A stretch of DNA of 64,000 bases from positions 558,001 to 622,000 of the forward strand of contig NZ_SNZW01000011.1 in assembly GCF_004364175.1 (NCBI RefSeq). Direction: 5' to 3'. The DNA is from Maribacter caenipelagi. Its GTDB lineage: Bacteria; Bacteroidota; Bacteroidia; Flavobacteriales; Flavobacteriaceae. Position 1 is the stretch's first letter, and the number at the start of each line of letters is the position of its first letter. Below are positions 45,870-53,244 of this stretch, piece after piece. The position numbers and the translations under genes are program-made. The notes under the pieces were generated by a model. That model did no database searches and was not told the origin of the DNA. It saw only the letters and a program-made list of their open reading frames with translations.

Positions 45870-45900
45870 AGGGTCGGCATTCGTGCTGGCCCTTTTTCTT
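45870..45900 (+). terminator. Intrinsic terminator of parB
   Basis: A 10-bp stem (45870-45879 with 45884-45893, two G-U pairs) closed by a UUCG tetraloop and followed by TTTTTCTTTTT. It lies 18 bp after the parB stop. Confidence 0.9.
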
Positions 45901-45957
45901 TTTTATGATAGTGTTTTAAAAGTATTTACAAGGAAGGGGTTATCAATCAATAGTTAG

Positions 45958-46101
45958 CGCAAAGGTAAACTCGTAAAATACACCCATCAAAAGACTACGG
46001 CATAAAGCCAACGCAACATCCTACGCTTATTTATTCCGTTTCCTTTTGAGCTGAGATTTTAGCTTCCGTTTGGGTACTGCTCAAATATTGTTTAATCAAA
46101 A
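45958..46101 (+). promoter_or_regulatory. Conserved leader B upstream of the 53-residue ORF and DUF932 gene
   Basis: The second copy of the ~140-bp leader seen at 43911-44052, ending 9 bp before the ATG at 46111. Most blocks are identical. The central hairpin differs in its bases: AGCT...AGCT pairing replaces the perfect GAAGAT/ATCTTC stem of copy A, while the outer TTTGAGC/GCTCAAA stem is kept and is one pair longer. Conservation of untranslated sequence at two operons implies a shared regulator or an RNA structure. Confidence 0.65.
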
Positions 46102-46110
46102 TATATCATT

Positions 46111-46272
46111 ATGAAACGAGCATCTAAAAAACCTAAAATTTCGCTACAAGAGGCTGAAAAGCATTATCAGTCGAGTAGTGAAAATTATGACATTGATAGT
46201 GGCGAAAGTCACTTGGATTATTACAGGGATAAGCATCCCAACTATTACCGAGTATTATCAGAAAATGTTTAA
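46111..46272 (+). CDS. Small ICE protein of 53 residues before DUF932
   Basis: A complete ATG-to-TAA frame of 53 residues, MKRASKKPKISLQEAEKHYQ... ending YYRVLSENV. It is basic at the start and tyrosine/aspartate-rich in the middle (ENYDIDSGESHLDYYRDKHPNYY). It starts 9 bp after leader B, where the first gene of the operon is expected. Its stop overlaps the DUF932 start by 8 bp, so the pair looks translationally coupled. No domain is recognised. Confidence 0.65.
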   Translation: MKRASKKPKISLQEAEKHYQSSSENYDIDSGESHLDYYRDKHPNYYRVLSENV

Positions 46273-47125
46273 TCTAAATTCAAAAGCTATGTATTTACAA
46301 AATTTGCAACAGGATGAAATTTTCGTACCATCAGAAATGAAATCCTTAAAAAGTCTGACACAGATGGAATCCCGAAGAGGGCTTGAAAATGCCATTATCT
46401 CTAATGGCAAAATCGTCAATGTGGTCTCGAACAGCTATGGCCATATTCCAAACCAACTTTTCTTCAAGAAAGCTGAAGAAATGCTGACCGATGCACAGCT
46501 GAATTTCCGCAAACGCACCATCAATAAAAACGATAGGTCGTTCATTACTGACTTAATTATCGACGACAAAAGCCAGTTTACAGTCAAGAACCATAAGGAT
46601 TTGATACTGCCGATGCTTCGGTTCAAAAACTCGTATGACGGTAGTGAAAAGACCTCTGGACACTTCGGGTTTTATCGAGAGGTTTGTTCAAACGGACTAC
46701 ACGTTTCACAGGCTGAAATAGAGTTTTCCATTAAGCATAGTAGGAATAATACACATCTTATAATGCCGAGACTGAACAACCTATTCGACAAGTTTCTGGA
46801 CAATGAGTTCTACACCATTACCAAGAAATTTGATAAGATGAAAGAGTTTAAAATCATCGATACACAGGAATTTGTAAAAGCCATACTTGACAAAACGAAA
46901 CTATTTCGGTATGAATGTAGCGACAAGAACAGCGACCCTTCGAAAAAATCTCGTGAAGTCCTGGAAATTCTGAATTATGAAGCATTGTTGCTAAACGAGG
47001 AACCTAATTTGTGGTTAGGTTATAATGCCTTCAATGCAGTTTTGCACAACACGCTGAAGAAAAGCTTTGGCCAACAAGAACGATTGGACAAGAAATTGTT
47101 TGATGAAGTTTACGAAATGTCCTAA
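46265..47125 (+). CDS. DUF932 domain protein
   Basis: The ORF is open from 46178, but that part lies inside the small coupled ORF. The likely starts are ATG 46265 (MFNLNS..., overlapping the small ORF stop) or ATG 46289 (MYLQNLQQ). From 46265 the protein has 286 residues. It shows the DUF932 blocks VVSNSYGHIPNQLFFKKAEEML, GFYREVCSNGLHV and the C-terminal EEPNLWLGYNAFNAVLHN. DUF932 proteins are common on plasmids and ICEs; a role in DNA maintenance or anti-defence is suspected but not shown. A terminator follows directly. Confidence 0.75.
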   Translation: MFNLNSKAMYLQNLQQDEIFVPSEMKSLKSLTQMESRRGLENAIISNGKIVNVVSNSYGHIPNQLFFKKAEEMLTDAQLNFRKRTINKNDRSFITDLIIDDKSQFTVKNHKDLILPMLRFKNSYDGSEKTSGHFGFYREVCSNGLHVSQAEIEFSIKHSRNNTHLIMPRLNNLFDKFLDNEFYTITKKFDKMKEFKIIDTQEFVKAILDKTKLFRYECSDKNSDPSKKSREVLEILNYEALLLNEEPNLWLGYNAFNAVLHNTLKKSFGQQERLDKKLFDEVYEMS

Positions 47126-47138
47126 AGCCAAAAGGTTC

Positions 47139-47165
47139 ATCCAGTACCTTAAACTGGATTTTTTT
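47139..47165 (+). terminator. Intrinsic terminator of the DUF932 operon
   Basis: Stem ATCCAGT / ACTGGAT (47139-47145 with 47153-47159), loop of 7 nt, followed by a T-run to 47165, 14 bp after the DUF932 stop. Confidence 0.85.
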
Positions 47166-47197
47166 GTGCTTGTCATTTTAAGGTTTTATAGTAGTAC

Positions 47198-47381
47198 CGT
47201 TCAGCACATTCCCCTACATTTCGCGAAAAGCTTCATTCCGGGAAAAGCGCTTTCCTATAATAATCTTGGACACAACTTCAAAGCTTCCGTTTTCCATTCC
47301 ACTTGCCCGTTCATTCCCGAGAAATATCGGGAAACGGTCAAACTGCATTCCAGCCTACACCTTCAAAGTTAAGTCCGCTTT
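47198..47381. repeat. Long direct repeat, copy 1, with internal hairpin
   Basis: It begins CGTTCAGCACATTCCCCTAC and ends TTAAGTCCGCTTT. It is similar over most of its length to 47419-47591. It contains the hairpin TCCCGA-GAAATA-TCGGGA (47315-47332). Shared blocks with copy 2 are the CGTTCAGCACATTCCCCT start, TCTTGGACACAA, and the TTAAGTCCGCTTT end. No convincing protein is encoded in either strand. Role unknown; a structured RNA or protein-binding array is possible. Confidence 0.6.
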
Positions 47382-47418
47382 AAATCCTGAATAATGAGAA
47401 TTAATAGTTTTCTTAATC

Positions 47419-47591
47419 CGTTCAGCACATTCCCCTGCATTTCGCCAAAAGCTACATTTCGGAAAAAGAGCATCCCTATAAATATCTTGGACACAATCCC
47501 CAATTTTAGCTTTCCATTCCGTTAACCCTTCCCGATGCTCTGGGAAGGAACACTTCATTCCTTTGCCAAAATTGTGAATTAAGTCCGCTTT
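47419..47591. repeat. Long direct repeat, copy 2, with internal hairpin
   Basis: The second copy of the unit at 47198. It contains CCTTCCC-(8 nt)-GGGAAGG (47527-47548), a hairpin at the same relative place as in copy 1 but with a different, internally complementary sequence. The two units have thus kept a stem while changing its bases. A minus-strand frame through this copy (67 codons) is not kept in copy 1 and looks like chance. Confidence 0.6.
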
Positions 47592-48078
47592 TCATCGGAA
47601 AGTCATCACTTCGGTTTTCTTAACAGGATTTTCGGCGCGGTCTTCTTGAGCCCTCACTCGAAATCCTTAAAAACCAAACCGCTGTCTTACACATTTTAAG
47701 GGGTTTATAATGGATAAAGCCTTTTTTGTTTTTCGGGGCGTCGAAAAACAGGCACGACATAACCAATTCTAATGTAAACACAGCTACTTATCTCGCTTAA
47801 CTGTCGGTACGCTCAAACGCAACTGCGTTTAAAAGAATTGCTAATGCCCTTATGGAACTTGTCAAGACTGTACAAGTTTTAGTGAAAAATAAGGTTTCTA
47901 CTTCCTTGAAATTCCAAGGAATTTACTACGTCGCAAACACACCTGATTTTACCCTAAAAGTCTTGACAAAACCCACTCTATCCATTGTGCGATGCACAGA
48001 AGAAAAGAACAAACACCCCTTAAAATTTAATCTGTTTTAAATCAATAGGGGAAATATAAATCACTTAAATATTTTATT
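47592..48078. other. Intergenic region before ssb with hairpins and a 20-codon mini-ORF
   Basis: Seen here: an 8-bp perfect hairpin GTTTTTCG / CGAAAAAC (47728-47749), and a hairpin AAACGC-AACT-GCGTTT (47815-47830). There is also a mini-ORF ATG 47710 to TAA 47772 (MDKAFFVFRGVEKQARHNQF), preceded by AAGGGG, so perhaps a leader peptide spanning the first hairpin. A 62-codon frame at 47852-48040 has no recognisable feature and is doubtful. The start of the ssb transcript probably lies here. Confidence 0.35.
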
Positions 48079-48423
48079 ATGAGTACCATTAGAAATCACG
48101 TACAATTGATTGGAAACGTTGGACAAGAGCCAACCATTACGAACCTTGAAAGCGGTAAAAAAGTAGCCCGCTTCTCACTCGCTACAAACGAGTATTACAA
48201 AGACAGCAAAGGCGAAAAGCAAACGGACACCAACTGGCATACCGTAGTGGCTTGGGGCAAGACGGCTGAAATCGTTGAGAAATTTGTCGAAAAAGGCAAA
48301 GAGGTTGGAATTACAGGGAAACTAAAGACCCGAACCTATACCACCGATGATGGCAACCAACGCTATGTAACGGAAGTTGTAGCCGATGAAATCCTATTAC
48401 TTGGAAGCAAGAGCGAAAAGTAA
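48079..48423 (+). CDS. ssb: Single-stranded DNA-binding protein, short ICE form
   Basis: A 114-residue OB-fold SSB: IRNHVQLIGNVGQEPTITNLESGKKVARFSLAT, NWHTVVAWGKTAEIVEKFVEKGKEVGITGKL, and TEVVADEILLLG. It ends at GSKSEK and lacks the linker and acidic DDDIPF-type tail that recruits partner proteins in chromosomal SSB. It probably protects transferred or replicating ICE single strands. A terminator follows, so it is expressed from its own short transcript. Confidence 0.95.
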   Translation: MSTIRNHVQLIGNVGQEPTITNLESGKKVARFSLATNEYYKDSKGEKQTDTNWHTVVAWGKTAEIVEKFVEKGKEVGITGKLKTRTYTTDDGNQRYVTEVVADEILLLGSKSEK

Positions 48424-48434
48424 TCTTTAAAAAT

Positions 48435-48475
48435 AAAGAGGGCGTTCCTCTGATAAGTTGCGCCCTCTTTTTCAT
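48435..48475 (+). terminator. Intrinsic terminator of ssb
   Basis: Stem AAAGAGGGCG / CGCCCTCTTT (48435-48444 with 48461-48470), 10 bp perfect, 16-nt loop, followed by TTC and AT-rich sequence. It lies 11 bp after the ssb stop. Confidence 0.85.
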
Positions 48476-48500
48476 TATTCACACATTAAATATATGTACA

Positions 48501-48881
48501 ATGAAAGCACAAGTTAACGAAATAAAAGAGCGATTGCAATATTTTACGGGAACGGAAATGTTCTATCAAATCCCATTATTGCGAACCCGTTTTACGGACG
48601 GATTGAAATATTTATCGGAAGTAGCAGAATGTTTTTGGCTCATTACGGACACGTCAGTAATCGCAAAAAGTCTGATGAACCGAAGCGAATTTATCACAAT
48701 CGACTTCAAAAGATTACCCAAAGAAAAACAAGATTTTTTGGGTTACGAAGCCGAAATAATTTACAGCGATGGCAACGACAATATTTTGGAAAAACACGGT
48801 TACAGGGCAACCGATTTTCCACTGGATGAACTGCGGTTATTTTTTGTAAATGATACGCTGATGTTACCAAGCGAATACTAA
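48501..48881 (+). CDS. ICE hypothetical protein, 126 residues
   Basis: Complete frame MKAQVNEIKERLQYFTGTEMFYQ... It has a hydrophobic/aromatic early part and YLSEVAECFWLITDTSVIAKSLMNRSEFITIDFKRLP. The sequence looks like a compact alpha/beta cytoplasmic protein without a signal peptide. No family is recognised. It is followed 12 bp later by another small protein and a terminator, so these two form one transcript between ssb and the oriT region. Confidence 0.6.
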   Translation: MKAQVNEIKERLQYFTGTEMFYQIPLLRTRFTDGLKYLSEVAECFWLITDTSVIAKSLMNRSEFITIDFKRLPKEKQDFLGYEAEIIYSDGNDNILEKHGYRATDFPLDELRLFFVNDTLMLPSEY

Positions 48882-48893
48882 AATTTTGAAGTT

Positions 48894-49091
48894 ATGATTT
48901 ACATTAAATTTCAAGATTTGAGCGAGGAAAAACAAGAGGAACTCTTACAGGTTTCGAGAGAACACGTTACACATATTTTTGGGGAATCTATTCAAAAATA
49001 TGTTGACGAAACTGGTGCAGATTATGAAAAGTTAATAGATGAAGAAATGATTAAAAATCTATACACCTACGATTATGTTTTCAATATCTGA
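48894..49091 (+). CDS. ICE hypothetical protein, 65 residues
   Basis: A small acidic helical protein, MIYIKFQDLSEEKQEELLQVSREHVTHIF..., ending IKNLYTYDYVFNI. It starts 12 bp after the preceding unknown gene and its stop is followed by a terminator hairpin. No domain is recognised. Its composition and position fit an accessory ICE gene rather than chance. Confidence 0.6.
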   Translation: MIYIKFQDLSEEKQEELLQVSREHVTHIFGESIQKYVDETGADYEKLIDEEMIKNLYTYDYVFNI

Positions 49092-49111
49092 CACATTAAA
49101 ATTATATGTGG

Positions 49112-49140
49112 AACACCTCTGAAATTTCAGGGGTGTTTTT
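49112..49140 (+). terminator. Intrinsic terminator before the mobilisation region
   Basis: Stem AACACCTCTGAA / TTCAGGGGTGTT (49112-49123 with 49126-49137, one G-U), followed by TTTTTATTTT. It ends the transcript of the two small proteins. Confidence 0.85.
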
Positions 49141-49523
49141 ATTTTGAAACAAATCCAAGTCAAGAAAAAAACGTATCTTTATTTTGCTGAAATTCAGCAT
49201 TCAAAATTACGTAGGGTTATCCACTTTTCGACTTTCGCCGATAACCTTACACATCGAAAAATAACATATCGGAAAATCATTTTCCCTGAAAATGGCAATC
49301 GGCTTTTTAGCCGGATTGTATGGATTTTTGTCACGCTTGCGCGTGACGAAAAGGAATAGCAAGAGGGTAACACGCTGCGCGATGTTTCGTATTCCTTTTC
49401 GTTTTCAAATAGCTGATTACCAGCGACTTGAATAATTTATAATTTCCTTACAATCAACAATTTGCGACAAACGGGCTGGAAACGCCCATTTTTAGGGAAG
49501 ATTTTGCGACAAATCGGCGAAAT
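49141..49523 (+). other. Candidate origin of transfer (oriT) region
   Basis: A gap of about 380 bp directly upstream of the mobilisation genes, holding several secondary structures and no convincing gene (a 71-codon frame at 49144-49359 is rejected). The strongest is a 12-bp hairpin, 49325-49336 with 49341-49352 (core GTCACGC-TTGC-GCGTGAC). Smaller ones are CGGCT/AGCCG near 49302 and GGGC/GCCC (49473-49487). Two TTTGCGACAAA copies follow. Position before a relaxase set plus hairpins make this the most likely oriT, but no nic consensus is recognised. Confidence 0.45.
49461..49513 (+). repeat. Pair of TTTGCGACAAA direct repeats upstream of BfmA
   Basis: Identical 11-mers at 49461-49471 and 49503-49513, start to start 42 bp (four helical turns), enclosing a GGGC...GCCC hairpin. 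The second ends 10 bp before the BfmA ATG. They could be binding sites for BfmA or the relaxosome, or an operator of the mob operon. Confidence 0.5.
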
Positions 49524-49904
49524 ATGGACTCATTTACTGGAATTAGATTTAAAAAGGAAACCGCAAAACGTTTCCAAACGTTCTCACGCACGTACTTCAA
49601 ATCGCACACCGAGGCGATGTCCACGATGCTCGATTTTTTCTTCTACAACGAAATATCGCCAAAGGAAAAATTAGGACCAACTGGACGTACCATTGAGGCT
49701 AAATTACTCAAAAGAATCAATGCGGTTATTGCCATAATGCGAGACGTAGAAAAGACACAAACCAAACCTACGGTGGCTATGATTCAATCCCTTTTTGAAA
49801 CGGAAGAGCCAACCAAAAAACCGCTGATTGTAGAAAAGAAATATGCCGAAGAAAAGAAGGAAGTCCGCTTTCGAGAAAAGAAAAATCAAAGCAACCAACT
49901 CTAA
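49524..49904 (+). CDS. BfmA/BtgA-family mobilisation protein
   Basis: A 126-residue basic protein. Residues ~1-45 (FTGIRFKKETAKRFQTFSRTYFKSHTEAMSTMLDFFFYN) resemble a ribbon-helix-helix DNA-binding fold. The rest is KLLKRINAVIAIMRDVEKTQTKPTVAMIQSLFE and a lysine-rich tail. BfmA/BtgA proteins are the small relaxosome accessory factors of Bacteroidota mobilisable elements. They bind oriT next to the relaxase and may control the mob operon. It heads the bfmA-mobB-mobC operon and lies downstream of the candidate oriT. Confidence 0.8.
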   Translation: MDSFTGIRFKKETAKRFQTFSRTYFKSHTEAMSTMLDFFFYNEISPKEKLGPTGRTIEAKLLKRINAVIAIMRDVEKTQTKPTVAMIQSLFETEEPTKKPLIVEKKYAEEKKEVRFREKKNQSNQL

Positions 49905-49915
49905 ATATTTGAACT

Positions 49916-50947
49916 ATGTACATCACAATCACACCTCAAAAATTGGGTACTAATTATTCACAAAGTTCAGCAGATTTTGTAGGCTATTTGGAAAAGGAAA
50001 ATCAAGGTTTGGAACAGCACGAAATGGAACATTTTTTCAACCAATATGGCGATGAAATTTCCGCAGAAGAAGTGGTCAAAGAAATCGATGGAAACACCGC
50101 AAAATTGAAAAAGAAAGAACCCAAGTTTTATTCGATTACGGTCAGCCCATCAAAATATGAACTGCGAAAACTTCAGAACAGTAGTCAAGATTTAAAAACC
50201 TATACTCGTGAGCTGATGAAAGATTATGTTGCCAGCTTCAATCGAGAAATCCACGGACGACCCATAACCATAGATGACATAAAATACTTCGCTAAAATTG
50301 AACATCAACGAACCTTTAAAGGAACAGATTTTCAAATTAAAGAGAACCAACCTTTTGCTACAAAAATACTTCAGCTGAAAACCGAAATCAGAAACATTCA
50401 AGAAGGACGAGCTGAAGGGAATATTAAAAGGATGAAAAAGGAAATTGCCAAATTGGAACGCCAAGCACCACATCAACAAAATGGAAAACGAATTGTCCAG
50501 GGAATGGCGAAAGATGGAAACCAAAGTCATATCCATATCATCGTGAGCAGAAAGGATGCTTCAAATTCGGTCAGTCTTTCCCCAGGAAGTAAACACAAAG
50601 CTTCCGAAGTTGAAATGCACGGCAAAAAGGTAAAGCGTGGTTTTGATAGAGATGCCTTTTTCGCGAAAGCGGAAAAAACGTTTGACAAAACTTTTGGCTA
50701 CAAACGCAACTTTGCTGAAACCTACAAAGCAAGAAAGGATTTTGTAAAGAACTCGAATCTCTATTTCGCTGCCTTGATGAAATTACCAGCCAATGAAAAA
50801 GCTTTGGCTTTCAAAATGATTGCCAAAAGTGGCTTGCCAATTGTTCCAAGTATTCCAGTTAGTAAAGCACAAATTGCGCTTCGGGTTTTCAAACGGTTAA
50901 GACGTGGTGCTGAAGTGGCCATCAAATCAAGTTCAATAGGAATTTAG
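49916..50947 (+). CDS. mobB: MobB/BtgB-type relaxase (DUF5712-like)
   Basis: 343 residues. It starts YITITPQKLGTNYSQSSADFVGYLEKEN and has the SITVSPSKYELRKL strand. A histidine motif H-I-H-I-I-V-S-R-K-D is preceded by DGNQS. Family and place (between BfmA and the coupling protein) make it the relaxase of the ICE. It should nick oriT and stay covalently bound to the 5' end of the transferred strand. The nicking tyrosine is not identified with certainty. The gene ends 3 bp before mobC. Confidence 0.82.
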   Translation: MYITITPQKLGTNYSQSSADFVGYLEKENQGLEQHEMEHFFNQYGDEISAEEVVKEIDGNTAKLKKKEPKFYSITVSPSKYELRKLQNSSQDLKTYTRELMKDYVASFNREIHGRPITIDDIKYFAKIEHQRTFKGTDFQIKENQPFATKILQLKTEIRNIQEGRAEGNIKRMKKEIAKLERQAPHQQNGKRIVQGMAKDGNQSHIHIIVSRKDASNSVSLSPGSKHKASEVEMHGKKVKRGFDRDAFFAKAEKTFDKTFGYKRNFAETYKARKDFVKNSNLYFAALMKLPANEKALAFKMIAKSGLPIVPSIPVSKAQIALRVFKRLRRGAEVAIKSSSIGI

Positions 50948-50950
50948 GGT

Positions 50951-52531
50951 ATGGAAATAGACAATCTCATTACGATACTTTCAATTATTGGTGTGGCCAG
51001 TACTGTTTTCTATGCGATGTTTCGAGTGAGCAAGTATGCACTTTTCTTCAATTTCTTAATGCTTTCCTGCTTAATTTTCTATTTAACTGAACAGAACGAA
51101 TTAGTATCGATATTACTTTATCTGGTGTGTCCTCTAATGCTAATTAATATAGGGTTGTATGTCTTTCTGCATAAAACTGAAACCTTACAGAATGGCGATA
51201 GCAAGTACCAAGTCAAATTTGCAACCACCAAGGGAAATTTCAAATTGGATAATATCAAAAGGGGCGCATCCATAATAGGTTCTGCGGGAAGCGGTAAAAC
51301 AGAAAGCGTTGTTTATGGCTTTTTAAAACACTTCCGAAAAGAGAAATTTTGTGGAATAATCCACGACTATAAAGATTTTGAGCTGACCGAAATGGCGTAT
51401 CCGCTTTTCAAGGATAGCGATATTCCGTTTAAGGTCATTTCCTTTGATAAAATCATCCATAGGGTAAATCCTATTGCGCCACGCTATTTAGAGAATGAGG
51501 AAAGCGTAAATGAGGTTTCAAGGGTGCTGATTGAAAACCTTTTGGAACAAAGGGAAAGCGGGACTACTGGAACAACAAAATTCTTTAACGATGCCGCTGA
51601 AGGCTTGATAGGTGGATTGATTTGGAAACTGAAAACCGACTATCCCAAATATTGTACACTACCACATTTGATAGCCATTTATCAAATGCTCGATACGGAT
51701 AGCCTTATCCAGTTTTTGGAAACAAATACCACATCGAGAGCGATGGCAGATGCTTTTATTAGTGGTAAGGATTCGGACAGGCAGACCGCTGGAGTAAAAA
51801 GTACTCTGGCAAATGCCCTGAAACGAATTAGTACACAGCGTATTTTTATGGCACTATCCGCAGACGAAGTCCCATTGAATATCAATAGCGAGGAAAATCC
51901 TGCAATAATTTCAGTAGTAAACAACCCAAAATATGAAACATCCTATTCGCCAGTAATTGCCACAATCATTCACACCATTACTAAACAAATGAGTGTAAGA
52001 AATTCCAAACCGTCGTTCTTGCTGATGGAAGAAGCACCTACGATTCGTCTGTTGAATATGTACCGTATTCCTGCAACGTTGCGTAGTTATGACATCGCTA
52101 CTATTTACGTGATGCAGGATAAAATACAGAACGATATGATGTATGGCGATAAGGCAAGCAAAGCCATATTGAGCAATCTTTCTTATCAATTTTTTGGCAA
52201 GGTCAACGACCCTGATACTGCCAAATATTACGAGCGTTTCTTTGAAATTATTAAAGACCCAACCAAAAGTATAAGTCGTGGACATAACCTCGATTTTGAT
52301 ACGCGAATAACAACGGGCGAAAAAGAGATACCGAAGATAAGAGCAGACGTTTTCTTTCGATTAAAACAGGGCGAATTCATAACCTATGCTGATGGAAAGG
52401 ATAAGAAAGTGCAGTTTAAATTGGCTAATATTCAAAGAGAATTTCCGAAGGAATCAAAGCAGTTTTATCAGGCTGATTTGGAAGCTAATTTTGAGAGAGT
52501 TTATGAAGAGGCGAGGTCGATTTTCGGATAG
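50951..52531 (+). CDS. mobC: MobC/VirD4-type coupling ATPase
   Basis: 526 residues. Two N-terminal TM segments (IGVASTVFYAMFRVSKYALFFNFLML, LLYLVCPLMLINIGLYVFL) precede a hexameric motor domain. Walker A is GSAGSGKTESVV and Walker B SFLLMEEAPTIRLLNM. The VirD4/TraG-type AAD is near NTTSRAMADAF. It links the relaxosome to the type IV channel made by the tra operon. Its last 31 bp overlap the convergent Panacea-domain gene, so the cargo joins the backbone exactly at the mobC end. Confidence 0.9.
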   Translation: MEIDNLITILSIIGVASTVFYAMFRVSKYALFFNFLMLSCLIFYLTEQNELVSILLYLVCPLMLINIGLYVFLHKTETLQNGDSKYQVKFATTKGNFKLDNIKRGASIIGSAGSGKTESVVYGFLKHFRKEKFCGIIHDYKDFELTEMAYPLFKDSDIPFKVISFDKIIHRVNPIAPRYLENEESVNEVSRVLIENLLEQRESGTTGTTKFFNDAAEGLIGGLIWKLKTDYPKYCTLPHLIAIYQMLDTDSLIQFLETNTTSRAMADAFISGKDSDRQTAGVKSTLANALKRISTQRIFMALSADEVPLNINSEENPAIISVVNNPKYETSYSPVIATIIHTITKQMSVRNSKPSFLLMEEAPTIRLLNMYRIPATLRSYDIATIYVMQDKIQNDMMYGDKASKAILSNLSYQFFGKVNDPDTAKYYERFFEIIKDPTKSISRGHNLDFDTRITTGEKEIPKIRADVFFRLKQGEFITYADGKDKKVQFKLANIQREFPKESKQFYQADLEANFERVYEEARSIFG

Positions 52532-53244
52532 AAACCTTCATTTTTCATCCACTCAATAATGTCGATTATTTCCTGTTTAGAAAATTTCGATTTATCAGGA
52601 TGCCAATTATAGAATTTTTTAATCAAAATTTCATTGTTAAAAAGCTGCTTTTCTTCAATGATTTCTTTCCAACAAGCAAACACAGTAGCAATTAATTCGA
52701 CCCTTTTGGTTTTTGTTATTCTAAATTTCTCTATAATGAACTCAATTTCAGAAAGCTGATTTGAAAAATATTTTTCATACCACTCTCTGTGACCACCTAT
52801 TTTTGAGAGTGGTTGATATTTTAAATATTCCCCACCTGAAAATTGAAACCATTGATTTACTTTAAATTGTTTGTCGAGTGACCGCATAAGCCTGTTATCA
52901 TAGGGGCCCATAGCTTGTTTTAGAAAGTTAGTATATAAATCCATCTGAGCGGAATGTTGACATAGATATATCAATTTCTGAAGTTTCAAATGCCCTAATG
53001 TATTTTCCTTATGAAGTTTGTATACAATTTCGGCAGCTAATACAGTTCTACGATGATAGTCTATATTAGTTACTTTTTTTTTAGGTTTTAAGCTTTTTAA
53101 AATCTTTTCTGAGTCTATTTTATTAGCATCAGCTTCAAATTGATACTTTTCAAAAGTTTCTTCAAATGCAATATTATCATTCTTACTTTCGGGAAAACCA
53201 AAGCCTAAAGAAACCAATATTTCGTCAATTTTAGATTTTTCCAT
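52501..53244 (-). CDS. Panacea/SocA-domain (DUF4065) protein coupled to a sigma-like factor
   Basis: 247 residues. The N-terminal ~60 residues are unique and acidic/lysine-mixed. A Panacea/DUF4065 domain then follows from ~66, with LGHLKLQKLIYLCQHSA (86-102), AMGPYDNRLMRSLD and ELIATVFACWKEI. This domain is known as the antitoxin part of two-gene toxin-antitoxin systems and as a proteolysis adaptor (SocA). Here the partner overlapping it by 14 bp is not a known toxin but a sigma-like factor, so an anti-sigma or adaptor role is possible. It overlaps mobC by 31 bp tail to tail. Confidence 0.8.
   Translation of the reverse strand: MEKSKIDEILVSLGFGFPESKNDNIAFEETFEKYQFEADANKIDSEKILKSLKPKKKVTNIDYHRRTVLAAEIVYKLHKENTLGHLKLQKLIYLCQHSAQMDLYTNFLKQAMGPYDNRLMRSLDKQFKVNQWFQFSGGEYLKYQPLSKIGGHREWYEKYFSNQLSEIEFIIEKFRITKTKRVELIATVFACWKEIIEEKQLFNNEILIKKFYNWHPDKSKFSKQEIIDIIEWMKNEGFYPKIDLASS

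Noticed and set aside
47067-47558. Two overlapping frames (47067-47372 plus, 47355-47558 minus) over the direct repeats
   Set aside because: Neither is maintained in both repeat copies. The plus frame starts inside the DUF932 end and the minus frame is broken in copy 1.
47198-47591. Tandem repeats as a CRISPR array or diversity-generating retroelement
   Set aside because: Only two ~180-bp units with divergent sequence, no short identical repeats, no reverse transcriptase, no cas genes.
47852-48040. 62-codon plus-strand frame before ssb
   Set aside because: No motif, unusual composition for a gene here, and it occupies the likely ssb promoter region. Kept only as doubtful.
49144-49359. 71-codon plus-strand frame in the oriT region
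   Set aside because: It crosses strong hairpins, has no recognisable family, and follows a terminator without a plausible start signal. A non-coding oriT explains the region better.
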